Positions 8,381 to 18,182 of a stretch of DNA of 64,000 bases are shown piece by piece (the first letter of the stretch is position 1; every line of letters begins with the position of its first letter). The position numbers and the translations under genes were made by a program. Origin of the DNA: Rhodobacteraceae bacterium (ex Bugula neritina AB1) (GTDB lineage: Bacteria; Pseudomonadota; Alphaproteobacteria; Rhodobacterales; Rhodobacteraceae); contig MDLF01000046.1 of the NCBI GenBank assembly GCA_001730095.1, positions 60,149 to 124,148 on the forward strand, written 5' to 3'. The notes under the pieces were generated by a model. That model did not search any database. It had not been told where the DNA came from and worked only from the letters and a program-made list of their open reading frames with translations.

Positions 8381-8406
8381 AAACGGCCCCTGACCGGGGG
8401 CCGTTT
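8381..8406 (-). terminator. Intrinsic terminator of thrS
   Basis: AAACGGCCCC (8381-8390) pairs with GGGGCCGTTT (8397-8406); read on the minus strand the stem is followed by TTTTCATTTTC. It lies 22 bp after the thrS stop and insulates the bufferin operon. Confidence 0.9.
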
Positions 8407-8428
8407 GTGTTGCAAATTGAGCGAAATG

Positions 8429-10375
8429 TTACAGAAGGTCCGGCGGCGTGGATTCGACTGCCAATGCCTTTGTAACATTTTCGAGGCTATCAACCTTGGT
8501 CTGCTTTTCGCCAAGACGGCGGACAGAGACGGTGCGCTCCTCAACTTCGCGGTGGCCGACAGCGAGAATGACCGGAACCTTGCCCACCGAATGCTCGCGG
8601 ACCTTGTAGTTGATCTTCTCGTTGCGAATGTCGGCTTCGGCCCGCACGCCGGCGGCGCGCAGGGTTTCGACCACTTCGGTCACGTATTCATCGGCTTCCG
8701 AGGTGATCGAAGCAACCACAACCTGACGCGGGGCCAGCCAGAACGGCAGCTTGCCTGCGTGCTCTTCGATCAGGATGCCGATGAAGCGTTCAAAGGAACC
8801 GAGACAGGCGCGGTGTAGCATGAAGGGGCGGTGTTTGTTGCCGTCAGCACCGATAAAGCTGGCCTCCAGCCGTTCCGGCAGGTTGGGGTCAACCTGCAGG
8901 GTGCCGCACTGCCAGTTCCGGCCGATGGCATCAGTCAGGGTGAACTCCAGCTTGGGGCCGTAGAACGCGCCTTCGCCTTCGAGGAGTTCGAAGTCATAAC
9001 CGGCCGCCTTGCAGGCATCCCCCAGCGCTTTTTCCACCAGATCCCAGCTTTCATCCGAGCCGATGCGCTTTTCCGGGCGGGTCGACAGCTTGATGGTCCA
9101 GTTGTGAAAGCCGAGGTCGGCATAGACCTTGGACAGGAAGGCGATGAATTTTGCGGTCTCGGATTCGATCTGATCCTCGGCGCAGAAAATATGGCCATCG
9201 TCCTGGGTAAAGCCGCGCACCCGCATGATGCCATGCAGTGCCCCCGAAGGTTCATAGCGCGCACAGGAGCCGAATTCCGCCATCCGCAGCGGCAGGTCGC
9301 GGTAGGATTTAAGGCCTTGGTTGAACACCTGCACGTGGCAGGGGCAGTTCATCGGTTTCAGCGCATTGATCGCTTTTTCGCGGGCATGATCCTCGTCGAC
9401 TTCGACGATGAACATGTTTTCCTGGTACTTGTCCCAGTGGCCCGAGGCCTCCCAAAGTTTGCGGTCCACGACCTGCGGCGTGTTTACCTCGACATAGCCG
9501 TCACGCTCCTGCATGCGGCGCATGTAGTCCTGCAGGGTGGTGTAAATCTTCCAGCCATTGGGGTGCCAGAAGATCTGTCCCGGCGCCTCTTCCTGCATGT
9601 GGAACAGGTTCATTTCACGGCCCAGCTTGCGGTGGTCGCGCTTGGCGGCCTCTTCCAGCATGTGCAAATGCGCTTTCAGCTTCTCCTTGCCGGTGAAGGC
9701 AACGCCGTAAATCCGCTGCAGCATCGCGCGGGAGCTGTCGCCGCGCCAGTAGGCGCCCGCGATGCTCATCAGTTTGAAGGCATCGCCCGGCAGCTGGCCG
9801 GTGTGCTGCAGATGCGGGCCGCGGCAAAGGTCCTGCCAGTCGCCGTGCCAGTACATGCGCAGCGGCTCATCGCCCGGGATGCTTTCGATCAGCTCGACCT
9901 TATAGGGTTCGTTCAGATCGGTGTAATGCTGGATCGCGCGGTCGCGTTCCCACACTTCGGTGCGGACCTCATCACGCTTGTTGATGATGTCCTTCATCTT
10001 TTTTTCAATGGCGCCGAGGTCTTCGGGCGTGAAGGGCTCGGCACGGTCAAAGTCGTAGTACCAGCCGTTTTCAATGACCGGGCCGATGGTGACCTTGGTG
10101 TCGGGCCAGATTTCCTGGACGGCACGCGCCATCACATGGGCCAGATCGTGGCGGATCAGCTCATTTGCCTGTTCTTCATCCTTCAGGGTGTGGATGGCGA
10201 TGGAGGCATCGGCGTCGATCGGCCACTGCAGGTCCCAGTGCTGATCGTTGACGGTGGCAGAGATGGCCTTCTTGGCCAGCGAGGTGGAAATGCTGGACGC
10301 CACCTGCGCAGGCGTTACGCCTGCGTCAAAGGATCGTGCATTGCCATCGGGAAAGGTGAGAGAGATTTCGGCCAT
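8429..10375 (-). CDS. thrS: Threonine--tRNA ligase
   Basis: Charges tRNA-Thr. The 648-residue protein has an N-terminal TGS domain ('[19 protein letters not shown]'), the editing domain with '[10 protein letters not shown]' and the '[10 protein letters not shown]' zinc/editing motif, the class II catalytic core with 'MNCPCH' and '[21 protein letters not shown]', and a C-terminal anticodon-binding domain. Start ATG at 10375 is preceded by GAGGAGAG; a longer frame would add 27 residues of atypical sequence and was rejected. It is divergent from the small gene at 10656 and closes with a good terminator. Confidence 0.97.
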   Translation of the reverse strand: MAEISLTFPDGNARSFDAGVTPAQVASSISTSLAKKAISATVNDQHWDLQWPIDADASIAIHTLKDEEQANELIRHDLAHVMARAVQEIWPDTKVTIGPVIENGWYYDFDRAEPFTPEDLGAIEKKMKDIINKRDEVRTEVWERDRAIQHYTDLNEPYKVELIESIPGDEPLRMYWHGDWQDLCRGPHLQHTGQLPGDAFKLMSIAGAYWRGDSSRAMLQRIYGVAFTGKEKLKAHLHMLEEAAKRDHRKLGREMNLFHMQEEAPGQIFWHPNGWKIYTTLQDYMRRMQERDGYVEVNTPQVVDRKLWEASGHWDKYQENMFIVEVDEDHAREKAINALKPMNCPCHVQVFNQGLKSYRDLPLRMAEFGSCARYEPSGALHGIMRVRGFTQDDGHIFCAEDQIESETAKFIAFLSKVYADLGFHNWTIKLSTRPEKRIGSDESWDLVEKALGDACKAAGYDFELLEGEGAFYGPKLEFTLTDAIGRNWQCGTLQVDPNLPERLEASFIGADGNKHRPFMLHRACLGSFERFIGILIEEHAGKLPFWLAPRQVVVASITSEADEYVTEVVETLRAAGVRAEADIRNEKINYKVREHSVGKVPVILAVGHREVEERTVSVRRLGEKQTKVDSLENVTKALAVESTPPDLL

Positions 10376-10655
10376 CTGTTGGCTCTCCTCGTCGGTTTGG
10401 CGCCCACTGAACGCCCGGTTGCGGGTATATGTTTGGTCTGCGCCTTTTGCTGTCAAAGCGGCGGCAAGTCAAGCAGGGTTCGCATGTGGCTGTTATTGCG
10501 CAGGAAAAATACGTTGTGTGCCAATGCATGCCATTGCACATATTTGTATACAGCTAAGCTTTTGAAAAATAACAGAAAAATATTGCATTGAATTTCAGCT
10601 TGGGGCAGGGTGTGCGAAAGACGAAATGCAATGGACATACCCGAGGAGTGTTCCA

Positions 10656-10904
10656 ATGACCCGCCCGAACCCGAACTTTGACCTGACAGTCGAAGATATG
10701 GATCTGATCGAAACCGCGTTGCAGCAAAGCCGGAATATCCTGTCGGACCGCCAGATGACCTATGAGTTCTGCGCGGATCTGGAAGGGACGCCGGACCGGG
10801 AAAAGGCGCGGCGGGTTGGAGAGACCCTGGGTCGCATCCAACAGCTTCTTGGGCGGCTGAACACTCAGAAAGCGGTCTGCGGCGCAGCGGCAGGCGCTTC
10901 GTAA
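10656..10904 (+). CDS. Conserved-looking small protein, function unknown
   Basis: This 82-residue soluble protein follows a good GAGGAG ribosome site. It is predicted mainly helical ('DLTVEDMDLIETALQQSR', 'REKARRVGETLGRIQQLLGRLN'), with no signal peptide or membrane segment and one central cysteine. I do not recognise the family. It is transcribed away from thrS and ends just before a perfect 20-bp palindrome at 10941-10960. Confidence 0.7.
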   Translation: MTRPNPNFDLTVEDMDLIETALQQSRNILSDRQMTYEFCADLEGTPDREKARRVGETLGRIQQLLGRLNTQKAVCGAAAGAS

Positions 10905-10940
10905 ACCAGTCACGGTTTCGGATACCGGCCGAGGCGGCAG

Positions 10941-10960
10941 GCGAGGGGCCGGCCCCTCGC
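10941..10960. terminator. Perfect 20-bp palindrome between convergent genes
   Basis: GCGAGGGGCC is followed at once by its reverse complement. It lies between the 3' end of the small gene (10904) and that of the DUF4105 gene (10997) and is followed by a copy of the dispersed 23-bp motif at 10970-10992. No T run, so termination is inferred from position. Confidence 0.5.
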
Positions 10961-10969
10961 GCTCCCCGG

Positions 10970-10992
10970 GGTATTTCGAACCAGAAAGAAGC
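10970..10992 (+). repeat. Dispersed 23-bp intergenic motif, copy 1
   Basis: Begins GGTATTT, has a variable core CGA, and ends ACCAGAAAGAAGC. Two further copies lie at 36784-36806 and (inverted) 36958-36981. It sits directly behind a GC-rich palindrome at gene ends. Confidence 0.7.
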
Positions 10993-10996
10993 CGGA

Positions 10997-12004
10997 TCAG
11001 TTCTGCGCAGCTGTCGGCACGCCGTCGCGGATCATTGCGGAATAATCCGGCCCGATGCCATGGGCTTGTGCAATCGCGGTGATGCTGCCAAGCGCCCGCA
11101 GGTCTCCGATGCTTTGGCTTTGATCCAGAACGCCCTGTTCCCAGGCATAGTCCGGCAGGTAGCCGTTGGCCAAAAGCCGCCAGTCCAGCGGGACATCTTC
11201 AGCAAAGCTGCGGATCAGCGCCATGACCACAGTGGTGCAATTGGTGGTCAGGGAATTGTACCATTGGGGCCGGGCTGCCAGACTGTTGGCGGTGTCGACA
11301 TATTTCAGCAGCAGGTCGCGGCTGGTGTCGGGGCGCACGTTGGTGCGAAACAGCTGCACGTCCTCGCCGCGGGCATTGGTGCGTGTGCCCACAAGATCAC
11401 GCTCATCGGCGGCAATCAGCACCAGAGTGTTGGATTTGAACAGATCGGCAATGGGAGAAAAGCCGCCATCGGCCTGGCGCCGCACTTCGACTGACCAGGC
11501 GATGTGTTCGCCGTCTTCAAAGCCGAAGCTGACGATCATATGCGCCATCTGCGGCCCGGCCCAGTAGGACATGAACAGATCCGTGGTTGCGAGTTTGGTC
11601 AGGTCGTAGCTGCGGGTTTCCCAGTTTTCGGCAAATTCTTCCGGGGTTTCCCAGTTGAAATTCCGCACCCCCGCCAGGGTCAGAATGTCGCCTTCCACTT
11701 TGCCGGTCACCTGCCGGGTGACATCCGGCGCCCAGTTGCCAGTTGCCGGAGGGGTAAGGGTTGACCACCACAGGATCACCGCGGCCAGGGCCAATGTTAT
11801 GGTTGTCAATGCCCGCAGGGCGCCGCGGCGGAACAGTCCTGCGATGACTGCAATACCCAGGAGGGCAAAGCCGCCTGCAAGTACACCGCGCCCCAGCGGT
11901 TCAAACGGCAACCGGTACCACAGGGCCAGAACGGCCCAGATGGTGGCCAGCAAAACGGCAAGTGCCACGGCGCCGGTGAAAATGCCCTTGATGAACTTGA
12001 ACAT
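10997..12004 (-). CDS. DUF4105 (Lnb N-terminal periplasmic domain) membrane protein
   Basis: A 335-residue inner-membrane protein with three N-terminal hydrophobic helices (about 5-27, 35-55 and 58-78) and a large periplasmic domain. The motif 'NSLTTNCTTVV' with its cysteine, together with 'YWAGPQMAHMIVSFGFEDGEHIAWSVEVR', is the signature of DUF4105, a papain/NlpC-like putative peptidase fold. Start ATG at 12004 encodes MFKFIKGIF; a longer frame reaching back across the divergent hydrolase gene was rejected. Substrate unknown. Confidence 0.85.
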   Translation of the reverse strand: MFKFIKGIFTGAVALAVLLATIWAVLALWYRLPFEPLGRGVLAGGFALLGIAVIAGLFRRGALRALTTITLALAAVILWWSTLTPPATGNWAPDVTRQVTGKVEGDILTLAGVRNFNWETPEEFAENWETRSYDLTKLATTDLFMSYWAGPQMAHMIVSFGFEDGEHIAWSVEVRRQADGGFSPIADLFKSNTLVLIAADERDLVGTRTNARGEDVQLFRTNVRPDTSRDLLLKYVDTANSLAARPQWYNSLTTNCTTVVMALIRSFAEDVPLDWRLLANGYLPDYAWEQGVLDQSQSIGDLRALGSITAIAQAHGIGPDYSAMIRDGVPTAAQN

Positions 12005-12136
12005 GCTCCGGGTCCTCTGAAAAATTTCTGCGGAACATAAGGAAGCCGGAAGGGGAGTTGCAAGCCGCCAATGCAGCGACTTGCGAGGCAGGCGGTGCCA
12101 TGCCACACCTTGGGAAAAGCACAGGAGAGCAAAGAC

Positions 12137-12886
12137 ATGCCAGCCGCATCTTACCTTGAAACCGCCAAGGGCCGCCGCATCGCCTATCATAGGAACGAAG
12201 GGCAGGGGCCTTGGGTGGTGTTTCTGGGCGGGCTGAAATCCGACATGGAAGGCACCAAGGCTGTACATCTGGAGGCCTGGGCCAAGGCGCGCGGGCAGGC
12301 TTTTTTGCGGTTTGATTATTCTGGCCACGGCGAAAGCTCTGGCAAGTTTGAGGATGGTTGCATCGGCGACTGGCACGAGGACACGCTGGCGGCGGTGGCA
12401 CAGCTGACCGAGGGGGAGATTGTGCCGGTGGGCTCTTCCATGGGCGGCTGGCAGGCACTGCTGCTGGCGCGTGCCGTGCCGGAGCGGATCAAGGGATTGG
12501 TGACTGTTGCTGCGGCACCGGATTTCACCGAGGATGGCTGGTGGGCGCAGTTTTCAGATGCGCAGAAGGCGGAGCTGGAGACCAAGGGGTTTGTCGAGCT
12601 GCCAAGTGATTACATGGAGCCTTATTACGTGTCCAAGCGGATGGTTGAAGATGGGCGGACGCGGTTGGTGCTGCGTTCCCCCCTGGCGCTGCCTTTCAAG
12701 GTGCGCTGTTTGCAGGGGACGGCCGATACAGCCGTTTCCACAGAGACCGCTTTGCGGCTGATGGATCACGCAACCTGCCCTGACATGCGGCTTACCTTGG
12801 TGAAAGATGCGGATCACCGGTTTTCGGATGAAGCGTGCCTGAGGATGATCGAGGATGCTGTGTTGGACGTTCTGGGCGGCAGTTGA
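12137..12886 (+). CDS. Alpha/beta hydrolase (ABHD10-like serine esterase)
   Basis: The 249-residue protein has the alpha/beta-hydrolase core: oxyanion strand 'WVVFLGGLKSDMEG', 'FLRFDYSGHGESSG', the nucleophile elbow G-S-S101-M-G-G and a C-terminal catalytic histidine in 'VKDADHRFSD'. 'FLGGLKSDMEGTKA' and the 'GHGESSG' motif match the ABHD10/palmitoyl-thioesterase branch. The start at 12137 is preceded by AGGAGAG. It is divergent from the DUF4105 gene; substrate is not deducible. Confidence 0.85.
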   Translation: MPAASYLETAKGRRIAYHRNEGQGPWVVFLGGLKSDMEGTKAVHLEAWAKARGQAFLRFDYSGHGESSGKFEDGCIGDWHEDTLAAVAQLTEGEIVPVGSSMGGWQALLLARAVPERIKGLVTVAAAPDFTEDGWWAQFSDAQKAELETKGFVELPSDYMEPYYVSKRMVEDGRTRLVLRSPLALPFKVRCLQGTADTAVSTETALRLMDHATCPDMRLTLVKDADHRFSDEACLRMIEDAVLDVLGGS

Positions 12887-12958
12887 GCTGCAGGCCACGG
12901 GCAAGACTTCCGGCAAAGGCGGGAGGCCATTGGCTCATTTTGTGAAAAGGAACTGAAA

Positions 12959-13384
12959 TTGGAACAAAGAGTAAGCCTGATTACGCTGGGCGTGCCTGAC
13001 ATGGAGAAGTCTGCCGAGTTTTATGAAGCTTTGGGATGGAAACGGGCAGACAGCCCGGATGGTGTGATTGCTTTTGATCTGATTTCCCAAACTCTGGGGT
13101 TGTACCCTCTGGCGGCGCTTGCAGAGGAAATTGGCCTGCCAATCGGCGCCTTGGGCACCGGGGCGGTGACGCTGAGCCATAACACCCGCAGCAAGGCAGA
13201 GGTGGCACAGCTGCTGGCGGCGGCGGAGCGGGCCGGGGCAGATGTGCTGAAACCTGCGCAGGATGTGTTCTGGGGCGGGCATCACGGATATTTCCGCAGC
13301 CCGGACGGACATATATGGGAGATTGCTTTCAATCCGTTCTCCCCCCTGGACGGGAACGGCGCGTTCCGCTGGAACGGCTATTGA
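12959..13384 (+). CDS. VOC family (glyoxalase/bleomycin-resistance fold) protein
   Basis: A 141-residue protein with the VOC beta-alpha-beta-beta-beta pattern: 'VSLITLGVPDMEKSAEFYEALGWKR' opens the first module and 'GYFRSPDGHIWEIAFNPF' is the C-terminal metal-ligand strand with its glutamate. The apparent start is TTG at 12959, 8 bp behind an AAAGGA site; no in-frame ATG fits the domain start. The enzyme's substrate cannot be read. It lies 72 bp after the hydrolase gene on the same strand. Confidence 0.85.
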   Translation: MEQRVSLITLGVPDMEKSAEFYEALGWKRADSPDGVIAFDLISQTLGLYPLAALAEEIGLPIGALGTGAVTLSHNTRSKAEVAQLLAAAERAGADVLKPAQDVFWGGHHGYFRSPDGHIWEIAFNPFSPLDGNGAFRWNGY

Positions 13385-13505
13385 TCGTGGCAGGGGCGCG
13401 GCAGATGTTTTGTAAATTGCTGCCGCGCAGAGGTTTTCCTTGATCCTGGCAGCTGTTGCCCTCAAGGTTGAGGAACGGGTGGAAGGCAAACCGCGAGGGC
13501 AGAAC

Positions 13506-14261
13506 ATGCCTTATGACCAGCAACCGTGCCGCGAACCCCTGGTTCTGCTGCCGGGCATGATGTGCGATGGCCGGATCTTTTATGCTCAGGTCAGAACGTT
13601 CTCCGGCAGTATGCCAGTGATGGTGCTGCCGCTGGTCGGCGGTGATACGGTTGAAAAGATCGCCGCCCGGATGCTGTGCCATCTGCCGCCGCGTTTTGCT
13701 CTGGCAGGATGTTCAATGGGTGGCGTTCTGGCGATGGAGCTGATGCGCCGGGCACCTGAACGGATCAGCCGCCTGTGCATTATCGGGGCTAGCCCACTGG
13801 CCGAGACGCCGGATCAGGCGGCCAGCCGGGAGCCGCAGATCGTGGCTGCGCGTGCCGGCCGGCTGGAAGACGTGCTGCGCGAGACGATGCCGACGGACTC
13901 CCTTGCGCCCGGTCCCTTGCGGCTGGAGGTGCACAAGCTGTTTTGCCGGATGGGAATGGAACTGGGACCGGAAATGTATGTGGCGCAGGCGCGTGCTTTG
14001 CAGCGTCGACCGGACCAGCAGGCCGCGATGCGGCGGGTGCATGTGCCAACGCTGGTCTTGGGCGGTGAGCATGACACGATCGTGCCGCCCGCAAAGCTTG
14101 ACCTGCTGGCACAGATGATCCCGGAGGCGCGTTTGGAAATCTTGCCCGATGCCGGTCATTTTCCGGTTTTGGAACAGCCCGATGCTGTGAACCGCGCGCT
14201 TCTGCACTGGTTGGCGGCGCCGGAAGCCGACTCGTCTTCGGCCTCTGTGCTGAGTGCCTAA
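13506..14261 (+). CDS. Alpha/beta fold hydrolase
   Basis: 251 residues. The nucleophile elbow reads G-C-S70-M-G-G, the acid lies in 'LVLGGEHDTIVPP' and the histidine in 'LPDAGHFPVLEQP'. The N-terminal strand 'PLVLLPGMMCDGRIFYAQV' is typical of an esterase/lactonase-like branch. I chose the ATG at 13506, after GAGGGC, over a TTG 22 codons upstream. The 3' end overlaps the convergent DUF6151 gene by 4 bp. Confidence 0.85.
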   Translation: MPYDQQPCREPLVLLPGMMCDGRIFYAQVRTFSGSMPVMVLPLVGGDTVEKIAARMLCHLPPRFALAGCSMGGVLAMELMRRAPERISRLCIIGASPLAETPDQAASREPQIVAARAGRLEDVLRETMPTDSLAPGPLRLEVHKLFCRMGMELGPEMYVAQARALQRRPDQQAAMRRVHVPTLVLGGEHDTIVPPAKLDLLAQMIPEARLEILPDAGHFPVLEQPDAVNRALLHWLAAPEADSSSASVLSA

Positions 14262-14830
14262 GGGGTAAGCTTGGCGCGCTCTTCTTTGCTGATCAGATGA
14301 GGTTCGGCCACCGGCTTGCCGGTATTGGCATCAAAGAATGGTGTTTCCTTCCAGCGGCCTGACAGCCGTGCAGTGATCATCCGGCTGATGATGCCCCAGG
14401 CCATAACGCCGCCGCCTTTGGTGCGGGTTTGCTTGCCGGGGGCAGACAGGAAGGCTTTGGCGCGGATCTTGCCCAGAGCAGAAATATCCTCGAACAGGTC
14501 AGAACGCATTCCAGCGAAGGGCAGGCCGGGTTTGGCCAGCGTGTTGGCAAAGGGTGTGCTGCAGCAGTCAGCGTACCAGCGCAGCGGGCCGCGCGGGCCA
14601 AGGCGGATGGCTTTCAGATGTGCGGCCCCCTGCGTGATGGTGATGCTGTCCGGCGACACCTGGAACAGGTCGACCGGGTCCGGGGCCGGATCTGGCTGCC
14701 CGTGATACAGTTCATTGGCGCGGCAGTCAGAGCAATAGCAGACGACACGGGTCCCGCCTTTGATCCCTGCTGCGGATACCGCGCCGCACACGGCGCCGCA
14801 ATTGCAGGAGAACCTCTGCGCTCCCGCCAT
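14258..14830 (-). CDS. DUF6151 / GFA-like zinc-binding protein
   Basis: The 190-residue protein has clustered cysteines in the pattern of glutathione-dependent formaldehyde-activating (GFA) enzymes: 'CNCGAVCG' near residue 9, 'VVCYCSDC' near 29, and 'YADCCSTP' near 85. Extra sequence after residue 120 is typical of the longer DUF6151 branch. The enzymatic role is unknown. It starts 4 bp after the stop of phaZ on the same strand and so is probably cotranscribed with it, although no link to PHA metabolism is evident. Confidence 0.75.
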   Translation of the reverse strand: MAGAQRFSCNCGAVCGAVSAAGIKGGTRVVCYCSDCRANELYHGQPDPAPDPVDLFQVSPDSITITQGAAHLKAIRLGPRGPLRWYADCCSTPFANTLAKPGLPFAGMRSDLFEDISALGKIRAKAFLSAPGKQTRTKGGGVMAWGIISRMITARLSGRWKETPFFDANTGKPVAEPHLISKEERAKLTP

Positions 14831-14834
14831 TCGC

Positions 14835-16112
14835 TCAGGCGGCCGTGTTCTTGTTGGCGGGCTTGCTGGGGGCCGGTTTCTTGCGGCTGTTGGCGTTCAT
14901 GAAATCAATCACCAGCGGCCGGATGTTGTTGCGCCAGCTGCGGCCGGCAAAGATGCCGTAATGGCCAGCGCCGGGTTCGACATGGCTGGCTTTCTTCTCA
15001 TCCGGCAGGCCGGTGCAGAGATCCAGTGCTGCGATACATTGGCCGGGTGCAGAGATGTCGTCCTTGGCGCCTTCGACGGTTTTCACAGCCACGTCGGTGA
15101 TCTTGCTGAAATCCACCTTATGGCCGTTCACGACGAAGGCGTTGCGGGCGATTTCGCGATTTTTGAAAACGCGTTCGACGGTGGACAGGTAGAATTCCGC
15201 TGTCATGTCCATCACCGCCAGGTATTCGTCATAGAAACGGTTGTGGGCGTCATGGTCCGAGGCTTCGCCTTTGGAGACGCGGTGGATCTGGTCCATGAAG
15301 GCCTTGGAATGCCGTTCGCCGTTCATCGACATGAAGGAGGCCAGCTGCAAAAGGCCGGGATAGACCTTGCGGCCGACCCCTTTGAATTTGAAGCCGACGC
15401 GCTGGATCATGGTTTCTTCCAGCTGACCCATGGTGACGCGGCGGCCAAAGTCGGTGACCTCGGTCGGGGTGGCGTCCGGATCCACCGGGCCGCCGATCAG
15501 CGTAAGCGACGAAGGCTGCGCCTTGGGGTCGCGTTCAGCCAGATAGGCGGTTGCGGCCAGTGTCAGCGGCACCGGCTGGCAAACAGCGATCACATGGGTG
15601 TCGGGGCCAAGCTCACGCATGAAGTCGACGAGGTACAGCGTATAGTCCTCGACATCGAATTTCCCCGCGGAAACAGGAATGTCGCGGGCATTGTGCCAGT
15701 CTGTCACATAGACTTCACAATTCCTGAGCAGACTTTGCACGGTGGAGCGCAGGAGGGTGGCATAATGGCCGGACATCGGGGCAACCAGCAGCACTTTGCG
15801 CGGCTGTTCCTCGCGGCCGTTGACCTTGAAGTGGATGAGGTCGCCAAAGGGGCGCTCGATCACGGTGGTGATCTCGACCAGATGGTCTTTGCCGTCCTCG
15901 CAGGTGAAGGAAGGGATGCCCCAGTCCGGTTTCACAACCATGCGCTGGTAAGTACGTTCCGTCACTTCGCCCCAGGCGGCCATCCAGCTGAGCGCAGGGT
16001 TTGGCAATGCGGAAAAGACAGGGTAAGATGCCATGGAGAGGGCGGTGGCGCCCAACCATTGGTTGGTGTTCCGGACGGTCTCCATCAGGTCGTAGGTCAT
16101 CATGTATCGCAT
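14835..16112 (-). CDS. phaZ: Intracellular polyhydroxyalkanoate depolymerase
   Basis: PhaZ hydrolyses the stored polyester granule. The 425-residue protein shows the intracellular PhaZ1 family: 'RYMMTYDLMETVRNTNQWLG', 'VLLVAPMSGHYATLLRSTV', 'VYVTDWHNARDIP', the nucleophile region 'HVIAVCQP' with a cysteine instead of serine, and a C-terminal 'PGAGHYGIFAGRSWR' histidine motif. Start ATG at 16112 has GAAGGAGA before it. It is divergent from phaC, with a candidate PhaR palindrome between them at 16209-16223. Confidence 0.95.
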   Translation of the reverse strand: MRYMMTYDLMETVRNTNQWLGATALSMASYPVFSALPNPALSWMAAWGEVTERTYQRMVVKPDWGIPSFTCEDGKDHLVEITTVIERPFGDLIHFKVNGREEQPRKVLLVAPMSGHYATLLRSTVQSLLRNCEVYVTDWHNARDIPVSAGKFDVEDYTLYLVDFMRELGPDTHVIAVCQPVPLTLAATAYLAERDPKAQPSSLTLIGGPVDPDATPTEVTDFGRRVTMGQLEETMIQRVGFKFKGVGRKVYPGLLQLASFMSMNGERHSKAFMDQIHRVSKGEASDHDAHNRFYDEYLAVMDMTAEFYLSTVERVFKNREIARNAFVVNGHKVDFSKITDVAVKTVEGAKDDISAPGQCIAALDLCTGLPDEKKASHVEPGAGHYGIFAGRSWRNNIRPLVIDFMNANSRKKPAPSKPANKNTAA

Positions 16113-16208
16113 GCGCGTCTCCTTCGGGCTTTGCCCCAGCGTCAACGGACCAACACGTCCGGACTATCGGACCAATCGCCGCTTTGCCCTGAAATACGCA
16201 GAAGCGTA

Positions 16209-16223
16209 TTCTGCATAGCAGAA
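16209..16223. promoter_or_regulatory. Candidate PhaR operator in the phaZ-phaC divergent region
   Basis: TTCTGCATAGCAGAA is a perfect palindrome containing CTGC-N3-GCAG, the type of site reported for Paracoccus PhaR. It ends 22 bp before the phaC ATG. An overlapping palindrome (GCAGAA, 5 nt, TTCTGC) occupies 16198-16214. Confidence 0.7.
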
Positions 16224-16245
16224 AGCCTATGAGGGATTCATTTAT

Positions 16246-18048
16246 ATGACAACTAGTGACGAACTATCCACCGAGGCCAATTCGGAGAGCGTTGAAAAGC
16301 TTAAAGAAAACATGACCCGTGTGGAGGAGTTAAGCAAGCGTCTGGCGGATGTCATGTCCCGGAAGGTGCCGCATAACCCGGCATTGGACGGTCCGAATCA
16401 AGAACTTTATGCACGTGCAGCAACCGCCTATTGGGCGGAAGCGGTGCAAAACCCGGCCAAATTCCTGGAGCAGCAGGTCGAATATTGGAGCCAGTCGGTG
16501 CTGAATTTTGCCGAAGCACAGAAAGCCCTGGCAGGAAAGGCGGAGAGCGTGAATGACGGCGGCCCCAGGGACCGCCGTTTTTCAAATCCGCTTTGGGAGA
16601 GCAGCCCTTACTTCAACCTGATAAAGCAGCAGTACATGACCAATGCCGATGCGATCCGCAAAGCGGTGCAGGGTGCGGCGGATCTGGACCGCAAGGACAA
16701 GCAGCGGCTGACCTATTTTGCCGATCAGATCATTGAAATGATGGCGCCGACCAATTTCCTGCCCACAAACCCGGATGCGCTGGAAAGGGCGGTGGAAACA
16801 GAAGGCCAGTCGCTGATCGACGGGCTGGAAAACCTGGTGACGGATCTGGAGGCCAACAATGGCGAGCTGGTGGTGCGGCTGGCGGATGAGAGTGCCTTTG
16901 AACTGGGAGAAAACATTGCCACCACACCCGGGGATGTGGTGTACCGCAACCGGATGATGGAGCTGATCCAGTACCAACCAGCCACGGAAACCGTGCATGA
17001 GACACCCATCGTTCTGTTCCCGCCCTGGATCAACAAGTTCTACATTCTCGACCTCAAGGCACAGAACAGCCTGATCAAATGGGTGACCGAGCAGGGCTAT
17101 ACGCTGTTTGTGGTCTCCTGGGTCAATGCCGACCCCAGCCATGCAGACGTGGGCATGGAGGATTACATTCAAGAAGGTTTCCTGACTGCGATTGAGACCG
17201 CCAAGGAGATCTGCAAGGTCAAACAGGTCAATGCGGTGGGCTATTGCATTGCCGGCACCACGCTGAGCCTGTCGCTCTCGCTGTTGAAGCAGCGCGGTGA
17301 TAAATCGGTAAAATCAGCGACATTCTTTACAACGCTGACTGACTTCGGTGAGCAGGGGGAGTTCACTCCGTTCCTGCAGAATGACTTTGTTGATGGCATC
17401 GAGGCGCAGGTGGAAGAAGAGGGGCTGCTGCGCTCCTGGGTGATCGCGCGCACCATGTCGTTCCTGCGCTCCAAGGATCTGATCTATGGCCCGGCTGTCA
17501 AAAGCTACATGATGGGAGAGACCCCGCCGGCGTTTGATCTGCTGTACTGGAACGGCGACGGCGCCAATCTGCCGGGCCGGATGGCGATCCAGTACCTGCG
17601 GGGCCTCTGCCAGAACAACGAATTTGTCGGCGAGGGTTTTGAGCTGATGGGCCACAGGCTGCACATCAAGGACGTGGATGTGCCGGTGATGGCAGTGACC
17701 TGCGAGACTGACCATATTGCCCGCTGGAAGGACTGTTACGCGGGTGTGCAGCAGATGGGCGCGCGCAGCAAAACCTTCATCGTCTCGCAGTCCGGCCATA
17801 TCGCTGGCATCATCAATCCTCCGAGCAAGAAGAAATACGGCCATTACACCAATGATGATTTGAAAGGCGATCAGGAGGCCTGGATGGCGGCGGCAGCGTT
17901 CCACGAGGGCTCCTGGTGGCCGCGCTGGAATGAGTGGCTGAAGAAGCGCTCAGGCAAACAGGTTCCGGCCCGAAACATCGGGGATTCGGGCTTTCCATCC
18001 TTGGTTCCGGCGCCGGGAACTTATGTGAAAGTCAAGGCAAGTCGTTGA
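16246..18048 (+). CDS. phaC: Class I poly(3-hydroxyalkanoate) synthase
   Basis: PhaC polymerises (R)-3-hydroxyacyl-CoA at the granule surface. The 600-residue length, the 'PLWESSPYFNLIKQQYM' segment, 'ETPIVLFPPWINKFYILDL', the lipase-like box G-Y-C334-I-A-G with the catalytic cysteine, and the C-terminal 'QSGHIAGIINPPS' histidine motif identify a class I synthase. A GAGGGA site lies 11 bp before the ATG. The phasin gene follows 134 bp downstream with its own candidate PhaR sites. Confidence 0.97.
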   Translation: MTTSDELSTEANSESVEKLKENMTRVEELSKRLADVMSRKVPHNPALDGPNQELYARAATAYWAEAVQNPAKFLEQQVEYWSQSVLNFAEAQKALAGKAESVNDGGPRDRRFSNPLWESSPYFNLIKQQYMTNADAIRKAVQGAADLDRKDKQRLTYFADQIIEMMAPTNFLPTNPDALERAVETEGQSLIDGLENLVTDLEANNGELVVRLADESAFELGENIATTPGDVVYRNRMMELIQYQPATETVHETPIVLFPPWINKFYILDLKAQNSLIKWVTEQGYTLFVVSWVNADPSHADVGMEDYIQEGFLTAIETAKEICKVKQVNAVGYCIAGTTLSLSLSLLKQRGDKSVKSATFFTTLTDFGEQGEFTPFLQNDFVDGIEAQVEEEGLLRSWVIARTMSFLRSKDLIYGPAVKSYMMGETPPAFDLLYWNGDGANLPGRMAIQYLRGLCQNNEFVGEGFELMGHRLHIKDVDVPVMAVTCETDHIARWKDCYAGVQQMGARSKTFIVSQSGHIAGIINPPSKKKYGHYTNDDLKGDQEAWMAAAAFHEGSWWPRWNEWLKKRSGKQVPARNIGDSGFPSLVPAPGTYVKVKASR

Positions 18049-18073
18049 ATTTATAAGTTTTACGATATTTTTT

Positions 18074-18114
18074 CTGCATTGCAGCGAGAAAAATCTTGAA
18101 ATGCTGCGATGCAG
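18074..18114. promoter_or_regulatory. Paired PhaR operators upstream of phaP
   Basis: CTGCATTGCAG (18074-18084) and CTGCGATGCAG (18104-18114) both fit CTGC-N3-GCAG and are offset by exactly 30 bp, about three helical turns, in the phaC-phaP gap. Confidence 0.75.
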
Positions 18115-18182
18115 AAACGATATTCCCCTCATGCTGAAGAGCGCAGGATGGTCCTGCTGCAGCTTTCTGAGGAATTAGAACT

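Noticed and set aside
8831..10591. A 586-codon open frame on the plus strand opposite thrS
   Set aside because: It is the high-GC antisense shadow of thrS, with no ribosome site and low-complexity FxxxG-type sequence; thrS is unambiguous.
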